A stretch of 64,000 nt of DNA, from NCBI RefSeq assembly GCF_014656195.1, contig NZ_BNBY01000023.1:17337-81336 (forward strand), written 5' to 3'. The notes under the pieces were generated by a model. That model worked only from the letters and a program-made list of their open reading frames with translations. It ran no database searches and had not been told where the DNA came from. Both the position numbers and the translations under genes were made by a program. Of the stretch, positions 50,297-58,863 are shown in pieces; within the stretch, counting starts at the first letter, position 1; each line of letters begins with the position of its first letter. The stretch is from Kitasatospora xanthocidica. Lineage in GTDB: Bacteria; Actinomycetota; Actinomycetes; Streptomycetales; Streptomycetaceae.

Positions 50297-50838
50297 AGCG
50301 GGCCTGGGTCCGGGGCCACGACGGAGAGCGAGGGGTGAGGGCGGCCATGTGTACGCCCGTCGGTGCAGTATCACAGCACGGGCGCCGTCGCGGAAGTGGC
50401 CAGACATGTCATCAGAAACACCCCAGGGCAGTCGAATCGGCCTTCCGGGGGGTTTCCAGCGGACGGATCGGCTCCGCCGGGGCGGCCCGGCGCGCCCCGG
50501 GCCGGCCGCCGCAGTGCCGCTCTGGGCTGGACCGTTCCCGGAATCAGGGGTGCCGGTAGGTGGTCCCGGCCGGACCGCCGGTATGTACCTCCGGCCGGTC
50601 GTCCGGGTGTTTGGGCACGTCAGGGAGGCTTCTGTCACACCGTCAGACAGTCGAGGTCATCTCGACAACTGCGGGAACGTCGACCGATGATAATGACAGG
50701 GCCCTGACGAATAGTCCGAGTCCGGCAACCACCAACGGTCGACGAGCCAACGCAACCAGAGCCATCCACAGTCGCGATCCGGCTACTCCTGGCATGGGGC
50801 CGCGTGCGGAACGTAGTGATTATGCGCAGGGGGGAAGG
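50297..50838. other. long 5' gap before the StrR-like regulator
   Basis: 540 bp without a supportable gene. The last 200 bp are clearly lower in GC than the rest. An inverted repeat, GTCGAG (50650-50655) and CTCGAC (50661-50666) with a 5-bp spacer, and nearby CAACTGC and GTCGACC motifs resemble half-sites of StrR-type binding sequences. Probably the promoter and leader of the regulator gene. Confidence 0.5.
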
Positions 50839-51927
50839 ATGCAGCTGACAGCTGCTGGGAGCACCATGACCGCCCGCGTCGAAGACGCATTATCCGGCGT
50901 CCGGATGGAGTCGGTCATCCGCTCCGGCGGGCGGACCGCCGTCGTACGGATGTCCACGCTCTCACTCGGCGAGTCCCCGCGGACCGAGGGCGTGGACGGC
51001 GAACACGTCGCGAGACTGGCCTCCGTCGAGGACCGCCTGCCGCCGATCCTGGTGCGGCGCTCCGACCTCGTCGTCATCGACGGCATGCACCGTCTTCAGG
51101 CGGCCCGGGCCCGGGGGGACCAGACGATAGAGGTCGAGTTCTTCGACGGCTCGGACGGCGACGCGTTCCTGCGCGCCGTCGAAGCCAATGTGGCGCACGG
51201 TCTGCCACTCAGTCTGAAGGACCGGCGGGCCGCCGCGGCCCGCATCATCGCCTCGCACCCGCAGATGTCCGACCGGGCCGTCGCCAGGGCCTCGGGGCTG
51301 GGCGCGAAGGCGGTCGCCAGGATCCGCGCGGCTCGTTCAACTGCCGCACCGCCGCAGTTGGATAGGCGCGTCGGCAGGGACGGCCGGGTGCGCCCGCTGA
51401 ACGCCGCCGAGGGCAGGTGGCGGGCGGCGGGTGTGCTGGCCGAGAACCCGGAGGCGTCACTGCGGGAGATCGCGCGGCTCGCGGGCATCTCGCCGGCCAC
51501 CGCGAGCGACGTGCGCCGCCGGGTCCGGGCCGGACTGCCACCGGCCGACTCCGGAGGGGACGGGCCCGCCACCACGCCGCCGCCGGAGGAGGCCGGCGCC
51601 CGGACGGACCCGCAGGGGAGGCCTCCCGCGGGCACAGCCCGCCCGGACTGCCACCGCGCGGAGCGCCCCGCCGCTCCCCACCCCGACCTGCTGCTCGCCG
51701 CGCTCCGGCGCGACCCCTCGCTCCGGCTGCGGGAGGAGGGACGAGGACTCCTGCGGCTCCTCCAGCACAACGCCACCGCCGAGTGGTCCGGGCTGAGCAG
51801 CGCCGTCCCGGCGCACTGCGAGTCGATGGTGGGGCGGCTGGCCCGTCAGTACGCCGAGCAGTGGCTGCGGTTCGCCGAGCACCTGGAGGAGCGCGAGGAA
51901 CCGGCCCGGCGCGATCCGGCGGGGTGA
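50839..51927 (+). CDS. StrR-like ParB-fold pathway regulator
   Basis: About 362 residues from ATG 50839; ATG 50866 is an alternative. N-terminal ParB/Srx-like domain: VEDRLPPILVRRSDLVVIDG, then MHRLQAARARGDQ and VEANVAHGLPLSLKDRRAAA. A helix-turn-helix follows (SHPQMSDRAVARASGLGAKA). A second predicted helix-turn-helix lies in EASLREIARLAGISPATASD. The C-terminus is variable. StrR, NovG and Bbr share this layout and activate antibiotic clusters. It is the first gene ahead of the plus-strand biosynthetic run. A StrR-site-like sequence occurs inside its own coding region. Confidence 0.83.
   Translation: MQLTAAGSTMTARVEDALSGVRMESVIRSGGRTAVVRMSTLSLGESPRTEGVDGEHVARLASVEDRLPPILVRRSDLVVIDGMHRLQAARARGDQTIEVEFFDGSDGDAFLRAVEANVAHGLPLSLKDRRAAAARIIASHPQMSDRAVARASGLGAKAVARIRAARSTAAPPQLDRRVGRDGRVRPLNAAEGRWRAAGVLAENPEASLREIARLAGISPATASDVRRRVRAGLPPADSGGDGPATTPPPEEAGARTDPQGRPPAGTARPDCHRAERPAAPHPDLLLAALRRDPSLRLREEGRGLLRLLQHNATAEWSGLSSAVPAHCESMVGRLARQYAEQWLRFAEHLEEREEPARRDPAG
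51335..51363. promoter_or_regulatory. intragenic StrR-type binding-site-like sequence
   Basis: GTTCAACTG, 11 bp, CAGTTGGAT: seven of nine arm positions are palindromic. The spacing equals that of the known StrR consensus GTTCGACTG-N11-CAGTCGAAC. It lies within the regulator's own gene. Confidence 0.4.
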
Positions 51928-52017
51928 CGGTCCCCCATTCCCTTTCCGGGTCACCGCGCCGCCGGACCGCCGGGCCGCCGGGCCGCCGGACCGGATCCGG
52001 GGGGAACGAACGGGAAG

Positions 52018-52035
52018 AGTGTGTGCGCACACACT
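52018..52035. promoter_or_regulatory. perfect 18-bp palindrome before the halogenase operon
   Basis: AGTGTGTGCGCACACACT is exactly self-complementary. It lies 91 bp after the regulator stop and overlaps the proposed start of the 51-residue peptide. Candidate operator for the biosynthetic operon, or a small RNA hairpin over the GTG start. Confidence 0.5.
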
Positions 52036-52178
52036 TGAACACGCCTCGACGCCGGCGCCGGCCGGTGGATATCTTCGAAGGGAAGTCGGAAGTGCGCCGC
52101 TATGTGGCCGACCGCCACCCGGCGGCGCAGCCAGTGGAAATTCGCGGAAGAGATCTGGGGGAATTCCTCAATGATTAA
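52023..52178 (+). CDS. possible 51-residue peptide coupled to the halogenase-like gene
   Basis: GTG 52023 follows GGGAAG at 5-nt spacing; GTG 52065 (37 residues) is another option. The frame ends in TAA at 52176-52178 and overlaps the next ATG by 8 nt. The N-terminus is basic (PRRRRRPVDIFEGK) and the C-terminus acidic (RGRDLGEFLND). The last 37 residues read like real protein, but codons here are less GC-biased (GAT, TAT, AAT, AGA). It could be a peptide scaffold, a leader peptide, or chance. No Cys, so not a LysW-type carrier. Confidence 0.42.
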   Translation: MRTHLNTPRRRRRPVDIFEGKSEVRRYVADRHPAAQPVEIRGRDLGEFLND

Positions 52179-53091
52179 CCCGGCATTCGCTATCAGTGAC
52201 GAGGACGTGGAGAGCTTCCGGGAACACGGCTTCCTGAAGCTCAAGCAGGTCTTCTCGGCCGGGCTCGTCGATCACATGAAGAAGCTCAGCACTTCGGAGA
52301 TCGTCCCGCCCGCCGACAACTACGGATCGGGCTTCAGCAAGCTGAAGTACGACATCGGCAACGACGACCCGACGATCCTCGAACTCATGGGTGACCGCGG
52401 CTTCGCCACCGCCATGGCGGAGCTCACCGGCCAGAGGCTCTTCTTCACCCAGGGGCTCGGCTTCGAGCTGGAGAAGAACAAGAGCACCGGCTTCCCGTGG
52501 CACGTGGGCACCCAGAGCTTCGGCTTCCAGCGCCGCCAGGACGCCGGGTTCACCATCTGGACGCCGCTGTGCGACATCGACGCCGAGGGCCAGCGCGGCG
52601 GCATGAAGTACGTGTCGAAGAAGCACCTGTCCGGCGAGTTCGTCTACCAGCACATCAACCTGCTGCCCGGTTACATGCGGGCCCGGGCGGAGGCCGGCGA
52701 GGAGCTCGGCTACGACGACTTCAGCGTGCTGAAGAACAGCCTGCTGAACTCGCCCCAGATGACGGGCCTGCTGGACCACATCGCGGTGGAGGACTCGTTC
52801 GAGCCCGGCGACGCCCTGATCTTCGACAAGTACGTGCTGCACCGCAGCGTGCCGCTGGGGGAGGGCCCGATCCCGTCCCGGCTCGCCTACGCCCTCCGCT
52901 TCTCCTCGATCGACGCCCGGTACGACAAGGGCAGGGTCGACGCGCTCGCCTACCCGCGGGTGACCTTCAACTACGACGTGGGCAGCGACTTCAACGAGAA
53001 GGTCGCCTCGGACGACGGCGAGCGGGTCTACGCCGGCCGGTACTTCGACGGCACCCGCGAGGCGCGCACCCTGGACGTCCACAACGGCTGA
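52171..53091 (+). CDS. PhyH-superfamily Fe/2-oxoglutarate enzyme with HxG motif, putative amino-acid halogenase
   Basis: 306 residues from ATG 52171 (GGGGGAA site). The double-stranded beta-helix shows the proximal iron His in FPWHVGTQSFGFQ (His111-Val-Gly113), the distal His224 in KYVLHRSVP and the 2-oxoglutarate Arg237 in PSRLAYALRF. Hydroxylases of this superfamily have Asp two residues after the first His. Here it is Gly, the hallmark of halogenases, which leaves a site for chloride. Examples are the SyrB2 (HxA), WelO5 (HxG) and BesD (HxG) groups. Free-amino-acid halogenation is inferred from the BesD-like motif and the absence of a carrier protein. A non-halogenating use of the open site cannot be excluded. 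Confidence 0.8.
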   Translation: MINPAFAISDEDVESFREHGFLKLKQVFSAGLVDHMKKLSTSEIVPPADNYGSGFSKLKYDIGNDDPTILELMGDRGFATAMAELTGQRLFFTQGLGFELEKNKSTGFPWHVGTQSFGFQRRQDAGFTIWTPLCDIDAEGQRGGMKYVSKKHLSGEFVYQHINLLPGYMRARAEAGEELGYDDFSVLKNSLLNSPQMTGLLDHIAVEDSFEPGDALIFDKYVLHRSVPLGEGPIPSRLAYALRFSSIDARYDKGRVDALAYPRVTFNYDVGSDFNEKVASDDGERVYAGRYFDGTREARTLDVHNG

Positions 53092-53139
53092 CCGGGACCG
53101 CTGCCGGTCCCGTCGCCCCGAGCACGGAACGGGAAGGAC

Positions 53140-53622
53140 ATGGCGACTGCTGCACACGGCGCTGCCGTCGGGATCCGGCCGGCCGCGGCCGCGGACGGCG
53201 AGGTCCTCGCGGAGATAGCGCGCGAGGCCTACGGGAAGTACCTCGGCCTGGTGGACGAACCGCCGGCCCCCCTGCTGCTCGACTACCGGGAGGTCGCGGC
53301 GTCCGGCCGGTGCCACGTCGCGGTCTCGGACGACGGGACGCTCGGGATGGTGACGGTGGAGACGCCGGAGGACGGGGACCCGTACCTCGTGCTCCGGAAC
53401 CTCGCGGTGCGGCCGTCCTGCCAGGGGCGGGGCATCGGGAGGAAACTCGTCGCACTCGTCGAGGAAATGGCGCGGTCCGCCGGGCTGCGCGGTGTCCGGC
53501 TGTGGACCCGGGTGGAAATGGTCGACAACATCGCCTTCTACCAGGGCCTGCGGTACGAGGTCACGCACACCGAGCGGAACGAGCATTCGCACCGGGTATT
53601 CCTGCGCAAGGAAATCGCCTGA
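53140..53622 (+). CDS. GNAT-family N-acetyltransferase
   Basis: 160 residues. Acetyl-CoA motif A: LVLRNLAVRPSCQGRGIGRK (Q-x-x-G-x-G/A), then the motif B helix with VRLWTRVEMVDNIAFYQGLR. Good GGGAAGG site. It lies between two 2-oxoglutarate enzymes in the operon. It may N-acetylate the amino-acid intermediate or the product, as protection or self-resistance. The downstream ArgE-like deacylase would remove that group. Confidence 0.88.
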   Translation: MATAAHGAAVGIRPAAAADGEVLAEIAREAYGKYLGLVDEPPAPLLLDYREVAASGRCHVAVSDDGTLGMVTVETPEDGDPYLVLRNLAVRPSCQGRGIGRKLVALVEEMARSAGLRGVRLWTRVEMVDNIAFYQGLRYEVTHTERNEHSHRVFLRKEIA

Positions 53623-53697
53623 GACCGGATCCGGTTCCGCGTGGGTGTCGGGGCCGGGTAAACCCAGGTAAGGCGGAACAACGACGGAAGGAATGAA

Positions 53698-54618
53698 GTG
53701 ACCGCTGAATCCACGGTCGTCGCGACCAGGGTCTCCGAGACGTTCGGCGCGGAGGTGAAGGAGCTCCGGCTGACCCCCGAGGTGATCCAGGAGCACGGAC
53801 GCGCGATCTACGAGACGTACCTGGACCACAAGGTCCTGGTCTTCCGCTCCCAGGACATACCGGCGAGCACCTTCGCCCGGTTCGGCACCATCTTCGGCCG
53901 GCCCGAGGAGCACCACGTCATCAAGCTGCGCCACCCCGAGGAGCCGACCCTCTCCCTGCTCTCGAACCAGAACGAGCCGGGCCGGAACAAGGAGATGAAG
54001 ACCTCCGGCCAGGGCTGGCACTCGGACTACTCCTACAAGCTCGTCCCGGGCAGCGCGACGATGCTGCACGGCCTGGAGATCCCGGTGGAGGGCGGCGACA
54101 CCCTCTTCGCCAACGCCGAGGCGGCGTTCGAGGCGCTGCCGGAGGAGCGCAAGGCGTACCTGCGGACGCTCCGGGTGCGCCACCAGTACCGGTGGTCGCC
54201 GGACCGCGAGGACCCGTGGGCGCGGTGGAAGTACATCGGACCGGAGGAGCGCGAGCAGACTCCGGAGATCACCCACCCGCTGGTCCGCCGCCACCCGGAC
54301 ACCGGCCGCGAGACCCTCTTCATCCAGCCCCGGATCATCGGCAGCGTGGTCGGCATCGACGGGCTGCCCGAGGCGGAGAGCACGGCCCTCATCGAGGAGC
54401 TGATCGCGCACATCACCAGCGAGCCGTACGTCTACCGGCACCGGTGGAGCCCGCTGGACGTGGTGGTCTGGGACAACCGGTGCGTGCTGCACTCGGCGAC
54501 CACGAAGGACCTCGACGAGAAGCACGTACGGAAGCTGCTGCGGCTGACCACGCACGGCCAGCCGGTGACGCCCTCGCTGCCTGAGGTCGGCCACAGCCGG
54601 CTCTCCCCGAAGGCCTGA
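53698..54618 (+). CDS. TauD/TfdA-family Fe/2-oxoglutarate dioxygenase
   Basis: 306 residues, GTG start. The complete facial triad is visible: His108-Ser-Asp110 in GQGWHSDYSYK and His265 in WDNRCVLHSATTK, with 2-oxoglutarate Arg in HVRKLLRLTTHG. So, unlike the upstream PhyH enzyme, this is a normal hydroxylase or desaturase type. It probably oxidises the same amino acid or peptide. An upstream AAGGAATGAA region contains the start. Confidence 0.92.
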   Translation: MTAESTVVATRVSETFGAEVKELRLTPEVIQEHGRAIYETYLDHKVLVFRSQDIPASTFARFGTIFGRPEEHHVIKLRHPEEPTLSLLSNQNEPGRNKEMKTSGQGWHSDYSYKLVPGSATMLHGLEIPVEGGDTLFANAEAAFEALPEERKAYLRTLRVRHQYRWSPDREDPWARWKYIGPEEREQTPEITHPLVRRHPDTGRETLFIQPRIIGSVVGIDGLPEAESTALIEELIAHITSEPYVYRHRWSPLDVVVWDNRCVLHSATTKDLDEKHVRKLLRLTTHGQPVTPSLPEVGHSRLSPKA

Positions 54619-54747
54619 GACCGGGGGAGCGCCCCTCGGCGCCGGACCGCGCCCGGGCCGGCGCCGAGGCCCAGGCCCCCCACAGACAGTCCGTCCGACC
54701 GTCCGCCTGACCGTCCGACCGTCCGTCCGACCCGTGAGCGAGTCACC

Positions 54748-55953
54748 ATGGCATCCGGCATTCCCCTCCGCCCGTCCGACGGCGACCTGTACTCCCGCAT
54801 GCTCGAAATCCTCGAACGGCTGGTGGGGTTCGACACCACCAGCCACCGGTCGAACATCGAACTCCTCGACTACGTGCAGGAATTGCTGTCCGGCAACGGG
54901 ATCGAGAGCCGGCTCCACTGGAACGACGAGCACACCAAGGCCAACCTGGTGGCGACCGTCGGCCCCGGCGCCGACGGCGCGGACGGGGAGCGCGGCATCG
55001 TCTGGTCGGCCCACACGGACGTCGTCCCGGTCGACGGACAGGCCTGGGACACCGACCCCTTCGCCCTCACGCTCACGGACACCGTCGCCATCGGCCGCGG
55101 CACCGCGGACATGAAGGGCTTCATCGCCTGCTGCCTGACGATCCTGTCCCGGGTGGACCACGAGCGCCTCACCGTCCCCGTCACGCTGGTGCTCACCTAC
55201 GAGGAGGAGGTGGGCTGCGTCGGAGCCCGCCGGCTCGTCGAGGAACTGCGCGGCTGGGAGGGCAAGGTCCGGGGCTGCATCGTCGGCGAGCCGACCGGCC
55301 TGAAGGTCGTCGTCGGCCACAAGGGCAAGCAGAACCACCGGATCAGCTTCAAGGGCGAGCCCAAGCACGCCGCGCTCGCCCCGCTGCTGCCCAACCCGAT
55401 CACGGCCGCGGCCGCGGTCATCGGCCGGGCCGACATCCTCAACGAGACCTTCCGGGTCCAGGGGCCGCACGACGACCGGTTCGCCATCGGCCACTCCTGG
55501 ATCAACGTGGGCCGGGTCGAGGGCGGGGTGAAGCCCAACATCGTGCCCGAGGACTGCGTGGTCGAGTTCGAGATCCGCAACATCCCCGACCACTCCTGCG
55601 ACGGCATCGCCGCCGAACTCGGGCGCTTCGCGACCGGGGAGGTGCTGGCGGGCATGCGGGCCAAGTCCGACGCCGTCGAGGTGCGCACCGAACAGCTCAC
55701 CGACACCCCGTCGTTCGCCATCGACCCGGAGCACGAGTTCGTCACCTTCGTACGGGAGGCGCTCGGCGCCAAGGAGGACCCCGAGTTCGTCCCCTTCGGC
55801 ACCGAGGCCGGCCTGATCTGGGGGCACGCCCGGATCCCGACCGTCGTCTGCGGGCCCGGCGCCATCACCGAGGCGCACACCGCGAACGAGTTCGTCGCCC
55901 TGGCCCAGCTGGAGCAGTGCCTGCACTTCCTGCGCTCGCTCCCGCTCGGCTGA
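54748..55953 (+). CDS. M20-family deacylase, ArgE-like
   Basis: 401 residues. Metal ligands and the catalytic acid are in place: His89/Asp91 in SAHTDVVPVDG, Asp121 in GRGTADMKGF, the EEE at 152-154 in YEEEVGC, Glu181 in GEPTGLKVVVG, and a C-terminal His in EAHTANEFV. ArgE and related enzymes remove N-acetyl from ornithine-type substrates. In this operon it most likely deprotects an N-acetylated intermediate. It is preceded by a low-complexity GTCCGACC repeat (54688-54731). Confidence 0.9.
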   Translation: MASGIPLRPSDGDLYSRMLEILERLVGFDTTSHRSNIELLDYVQELLSGNGIESRLHWNDEHTKANLVATVGPGADGADGERGIVWSAHTDVVPVDGQAWDTDPFALTLTDTVAIGRGTADMKGFIACCLTILSRVDHERLTVPVTLVLTYEEEVGCVGARRLVEELRGWEGKVRGCIVGEPTGLKVVVGHKGKQNHRISFKGEPKHAALAPLLPNPITAAAAVIGRADILNETFRVQGPHDDRFAIGHSWINVGRVEGGVKPNIVPEDCVVEFEIRNIPDHSCDGIAAELGRFATGEVLAGMRAKSDAVEVRTEQLTDTPSFAIDPEHEFVTFVREALGAKEDPEFVPFGTEAGLIWGHARIPTVVCGPGAITEAHTANEFVALAQLEQCLHFLRSLPLG

Positions 55954-56035
55954 CGGGCCCGGACGACCCCGCGCGACACGGACGACCCCGCGCACCACGG
56001 ACACCGCGATCGTCGCATCGCAGAGGGAGAACCGA

Positions 56036-57304
56036 GTGAAGAGCGACGGCTCGCTGACCACCGAGGCGAGGCCGGACGGCGAGGAGGAACGGCCCGGACT
56101 CGGGCGGCAGTTCACCACCCTGTGGACCGCCGCGTCCTCCTCGTCGATCGGCGAAGGGGTGTCGATGGCCGCCGCACCCCTGATGGCCAGCACGTTCACC
56201 GACGACCCCCGGCTCATCGCGGGCGTCAGCATGGCCCTGACCCTGCCGTACGCGCTGTTCGGCATCCCGGCCGGCGTGCTCGTCGACCGGGTCGACCGGC
56301 GCCGGACGATGGTGCGCATCGACCTCTTCCGGGGCTGCCTCATCACCGGGTTCGTCCTGTCGGTCGCGCTGGGCTTCGGCAGCCTCTGGGCGCTGTACGC
56401 GTGCTTCTTCCTGATCGGCACCTGCGAGACCTTCTTCCGCAACGCGGCGCAGATCCTGGTGCCGTCCGTGGTGCCGGAGAAGCACCTGGTGGCCGCGAAC
56501 GGGCGGATCATGGGGTCCGAGACGGTGGGCAACCAGTTCGTCGGCCCGCTGATCGGCTCGTCACTGTTCCTGCTCGCCCCGGCCGTCCCCTTCGGGGTCA
56601 ACGCCGCGACCTTCTTCGCCTCGGCGTTCCTGCTCACCCGGCTGCGGCTGCCGCAGGGCGACCACCGGCCCCGGCCGGCGGCTGGGCGCCCCCGGCTGAT
56701 CACCGACATGGCCACCGGACTGCGCTGGCTCTTCGCGAACCGTCTGCTGCGCACCCTGTCCTTCACCGCCGGCGCGATCAACCTGGTCTACACCGGCGCC
56801 CTGGCCGTGCTGGTGGTCTACGCGCACCGAGAGCTGGGCCTGTCCGACCTGGGGTACGGCGGACTGGTCGCCTGTCAGGCGGTGGGCGCGATCAGCGCCG
56901 CCAAGCTGTCGCCCTCGCTGGTGCGCCGGATCGGCAACGGCTGGGCGCTGGTGAGCGTGGTCACCGCGATCGGGTGCAGCAACCTGGTCATCTGGCTCGT
57001 CCCCCGGGTGTGGGCGGTCGGGGCGGCCCTGGCCCTGGGCGCCTGCGCCTCGGTGACCTGGAACACGGTGGCGGTCGTGCTGCGGCAGACCCTCGTCCCC
57101 AAGGACCTGCAGGGCCGGGTCAACAGCATCTACCGGCTGTTCGCCTGGGGCGCCCTGCCGCTCGGGGCGGGCCTGGCCGGCGTGGTCTCCAAGAGCCACG
57201 GCACCCCGGCCGTGTACGCGCTCGGCGTGGGGCTGATGGCCGTCGTCGCGATCCGGCTGGCCTTCGGCCTCCGGACCTGGTTCCCGACGCCCGCACCGCG
57301 CTGA
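56036..57304 (+). CDS. MFS exporter (enterobactin-exporter-like)
   Basis: 422 residues, twelve helices, GTG start behind GAGGGAGAACC. Motif A-like GVLVDRVDRRRTMVRID, then a middle loop with RLPQGDHRPRP and the second-half RQTLVPKDLQGRVNSIYRLF. The last pattern (VP..LQGRVNS.YR) is typical of the MFS_3/EntS-like exporters in natural-product clusters. It probably exports the cluster's product. Confidence 0.9.
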   Translation: MKSDGSLTTEARPDGEEERPGLGRQFTTLWTAASSSSIGEGVSMAAAPLMASTFTDDPRLIAGVSMALTLPYALFGIPAGVLVDRVDRRRTMVRIDLFRGCLITGFVLSVALGFGSLWALYACFFLIGTCETFFRNAAQILVPSVVPEKHLVAANGRIMGSETVGNQFVGPLIGSSLFLLAPAVPFGVNAATFFASAFLLTRLRLPQGDHRPRPAAGRPRLITDMATGLRWLFANRLLRTLSFTAGAINLVYTGALAVLVVYAHRELGLSDLGYGGLVACQAVGAISAAKLSPSLVRRIGNGWALVSVVTAIGCSNLVIWLVPRVWAVGAALALGACASVTWNTVAVVLRQTLVPKDLQGRVNSIYRLFAWGALPLGAGLAGVVSKSHGTPAVYALGVGLMAVVAIRLAFGLRTWFPTPAPR

Positions 57305-57383
57305 ACCGCGCCCGCACTCTCCCCCCCAGCTCACAGCCGTCCCCCCGCACCCCGTTCCGCCGCGACCGAAAGAGAAGCTCCCG

Positions 57384-58835
57384 ATGACGCCACAACTCCC
57401 CACCACCGCGCGCGTTCCCCGGTCCGGGATCGGCGCCGAGTACCTCGACGTCCTGAAGCGGCGAGGTGCCGAGCCCGGCGAGCTGATCGAGCACGTCGTC
57501 GCGGACGACCTCGTCACCGTGGCCTACCGGGGCCGGTTCCTGGCCGCCCCGGTCTTCCTGTCGGCAGCCGAGCGCGCCCTGGTCGCGGCCGACCTCCTCC
57601 AGGTCCACCGGCTGCTCACCGAACTCCCCGAGCGGCTCTTCGACGGCGATGTCGCGGCGATGGCCCGCGCCGTCGGGATGACCGACACCCAGACCGACAT
57701 CGTCCGCCGCGCCACCACGGCGGATGCGCCGCTCGTACCGCTCGCCCGGTCCGACCTCTACCGCGGCGCGGACGGCTTCAAGCTGCTGGAACTCAACATC
57801 ACCAGTGCCCTGGGCGGCTTCGAGAACGCGGGCATCAACCGGGCGATGCTGGCGCACCCGGCGCTGTCCGAGTTCGTCGCGGGACGGAAGCTCGGCTACG
57901 TCGACACCTTCGCCGGCATCACCAGGACGCTGCGCGCCGAGTGCGCGCGGCACATGGAGCCGCGGGGCCGGCGCCCCGTCGTGGCCCTGGTCGACTGGCC
58001 GGAGAGCTTCAAGTCCTACGAGCCCCGGCTGAAGGTCATGGCGGCGCTGTTCGACCGGGAGGGGATCGACGCCGTCCCCTGCCACGTCGGCCAGATCGGC
58101 GAGAACGGCGGCCGCCTCGAGGTCGCGGGCCGCGCCATCGACGTGCTGTACCGCTTCTTCCTCGTCGAGGAGATCGCCACGCCCGCCGACGCGGCGTTCG
58201 TCGAGCCGCTGCTGCGCGCCTTCGAGGAGGGCCGGGTGGGCATGTTCAGCCGCCTGGACGCGGAGCTGTACGGCAACAAGGGCGCGCTCGCCATGCTCTC
58301 CGACGACCGTAACCGGCACCTCTTCACCGCCGAGGAGCGGGCCTGCGTCGACCGCTTCCTGCCGTGGACCCGGCACGTCAGGGCCACCGCGACCGACGCC
58401 GAGGGCCGGGAGCTGGACCTCCTGCCGTACGCCGAGGCGCACCGGGAGGACCTGATCCTGAAGCCGACGCTGCTGCACGGCGGCAGCGGCATCGTGCCCG
58501 GCTGGACGGTGGGCCCCGAGGAGTGGCGGGCCCGGCTGGCCGAGGCACTGGACGGCCCCTACGTGCTCCAGGAGCGCATCAAGCCGATCCCCGAGGTCTT
58601 CCCCGCGGACGACGGCGACGGCACCCAGGAGCTGTTCCTCAACTGGGGCGTGTTCCTCACCGATCCGCTGGTCACCGGGGGCGACGGCTACAACGGCTGC
58701 CTGGTGCGCGGGAGCACCGATCCGGAGGTGGGCGTGGTGAGCATGAACGGCGGCGCCCGGGTCGCCTGCTCTTTCTACGAGACCGGCGAGACCGGCGAGA
58801 CCGGTGACGCCGCCCCCGCCGTCGACCCGGCCTGA
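57384..58835 (+). CDS. circularly permuted ATP-grasp-like ligase
   Basis: 483 residues. It has the layout of the glutathionylspermidine-synthase-like/circularly permuted ATP-grasp group. FKLLELNITSALGGFEN carries the acidic Mg ligands early. AELYGNKGALAMLSDDRN supplies a Lys loop, and EDLILKPTLLHGGSGIVPGW a late Lys/Gly-rich ATP loop. YVLQERIKPIPEVF is the adenine-contact strand. Predicted to form an amide or peptide bond from a carboxylate via an acyl phosphate. The C-terminal GETGETGETGD is a short repeat. Substrates unknown. Confidence 0.75.
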   Translation: MTPQLPTTARVPRSGIGAEYLDVLKRRGAEPGELIEHVVADDLVTVAYRGRFLAAPVFLSAAERALVAADLLQVHRLLTELPERLFDGDVAAMARAVGMTDTQTDIVRRATTADAPLVPLARSDLYRGADGFKLLELNITSALGGFENAGINRAMLAHPALSEFVAGRKLGYVDTFAGITRTLRAECARHMEPRGRRPVVALVDWPESFKSYEPRLKVMAALFDREGIDAVPCHVGQIGENGGRLEVAGRAIDVLYRFFLVEEIATPADAAFVEPLLRAFEEGRVGMFSRLDAELYGNKGALAMLSDDRNRHLFTAEERACVDRFLPWTRHVRATATDAEGRELDLLPYAEAHREDLILKPTLLHGGSGIVPGWTVGPEEWRARLAEALDGPYVLQERIKPIPEVFPADDGDGTQELFLNWGVFLTDPLVTGGDGYNGCLVRGSTDPEVGVVSMNGGARVACSFYETGETGETGDAAPAVDPA

Positions 58836-58863
58836 CGAACGCGCGCCCCGGAAGGACGTACCG

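Noticed and set aside
52023..52178. The 51-residue peptide as a LysW-type amino-group carrier protein
   Set aside because: ATP-grasp plus M20 genes suggested it, but the peptide has no zinc-binding Cys pairs and lacks the acidic EDWGE-like C-terminus.
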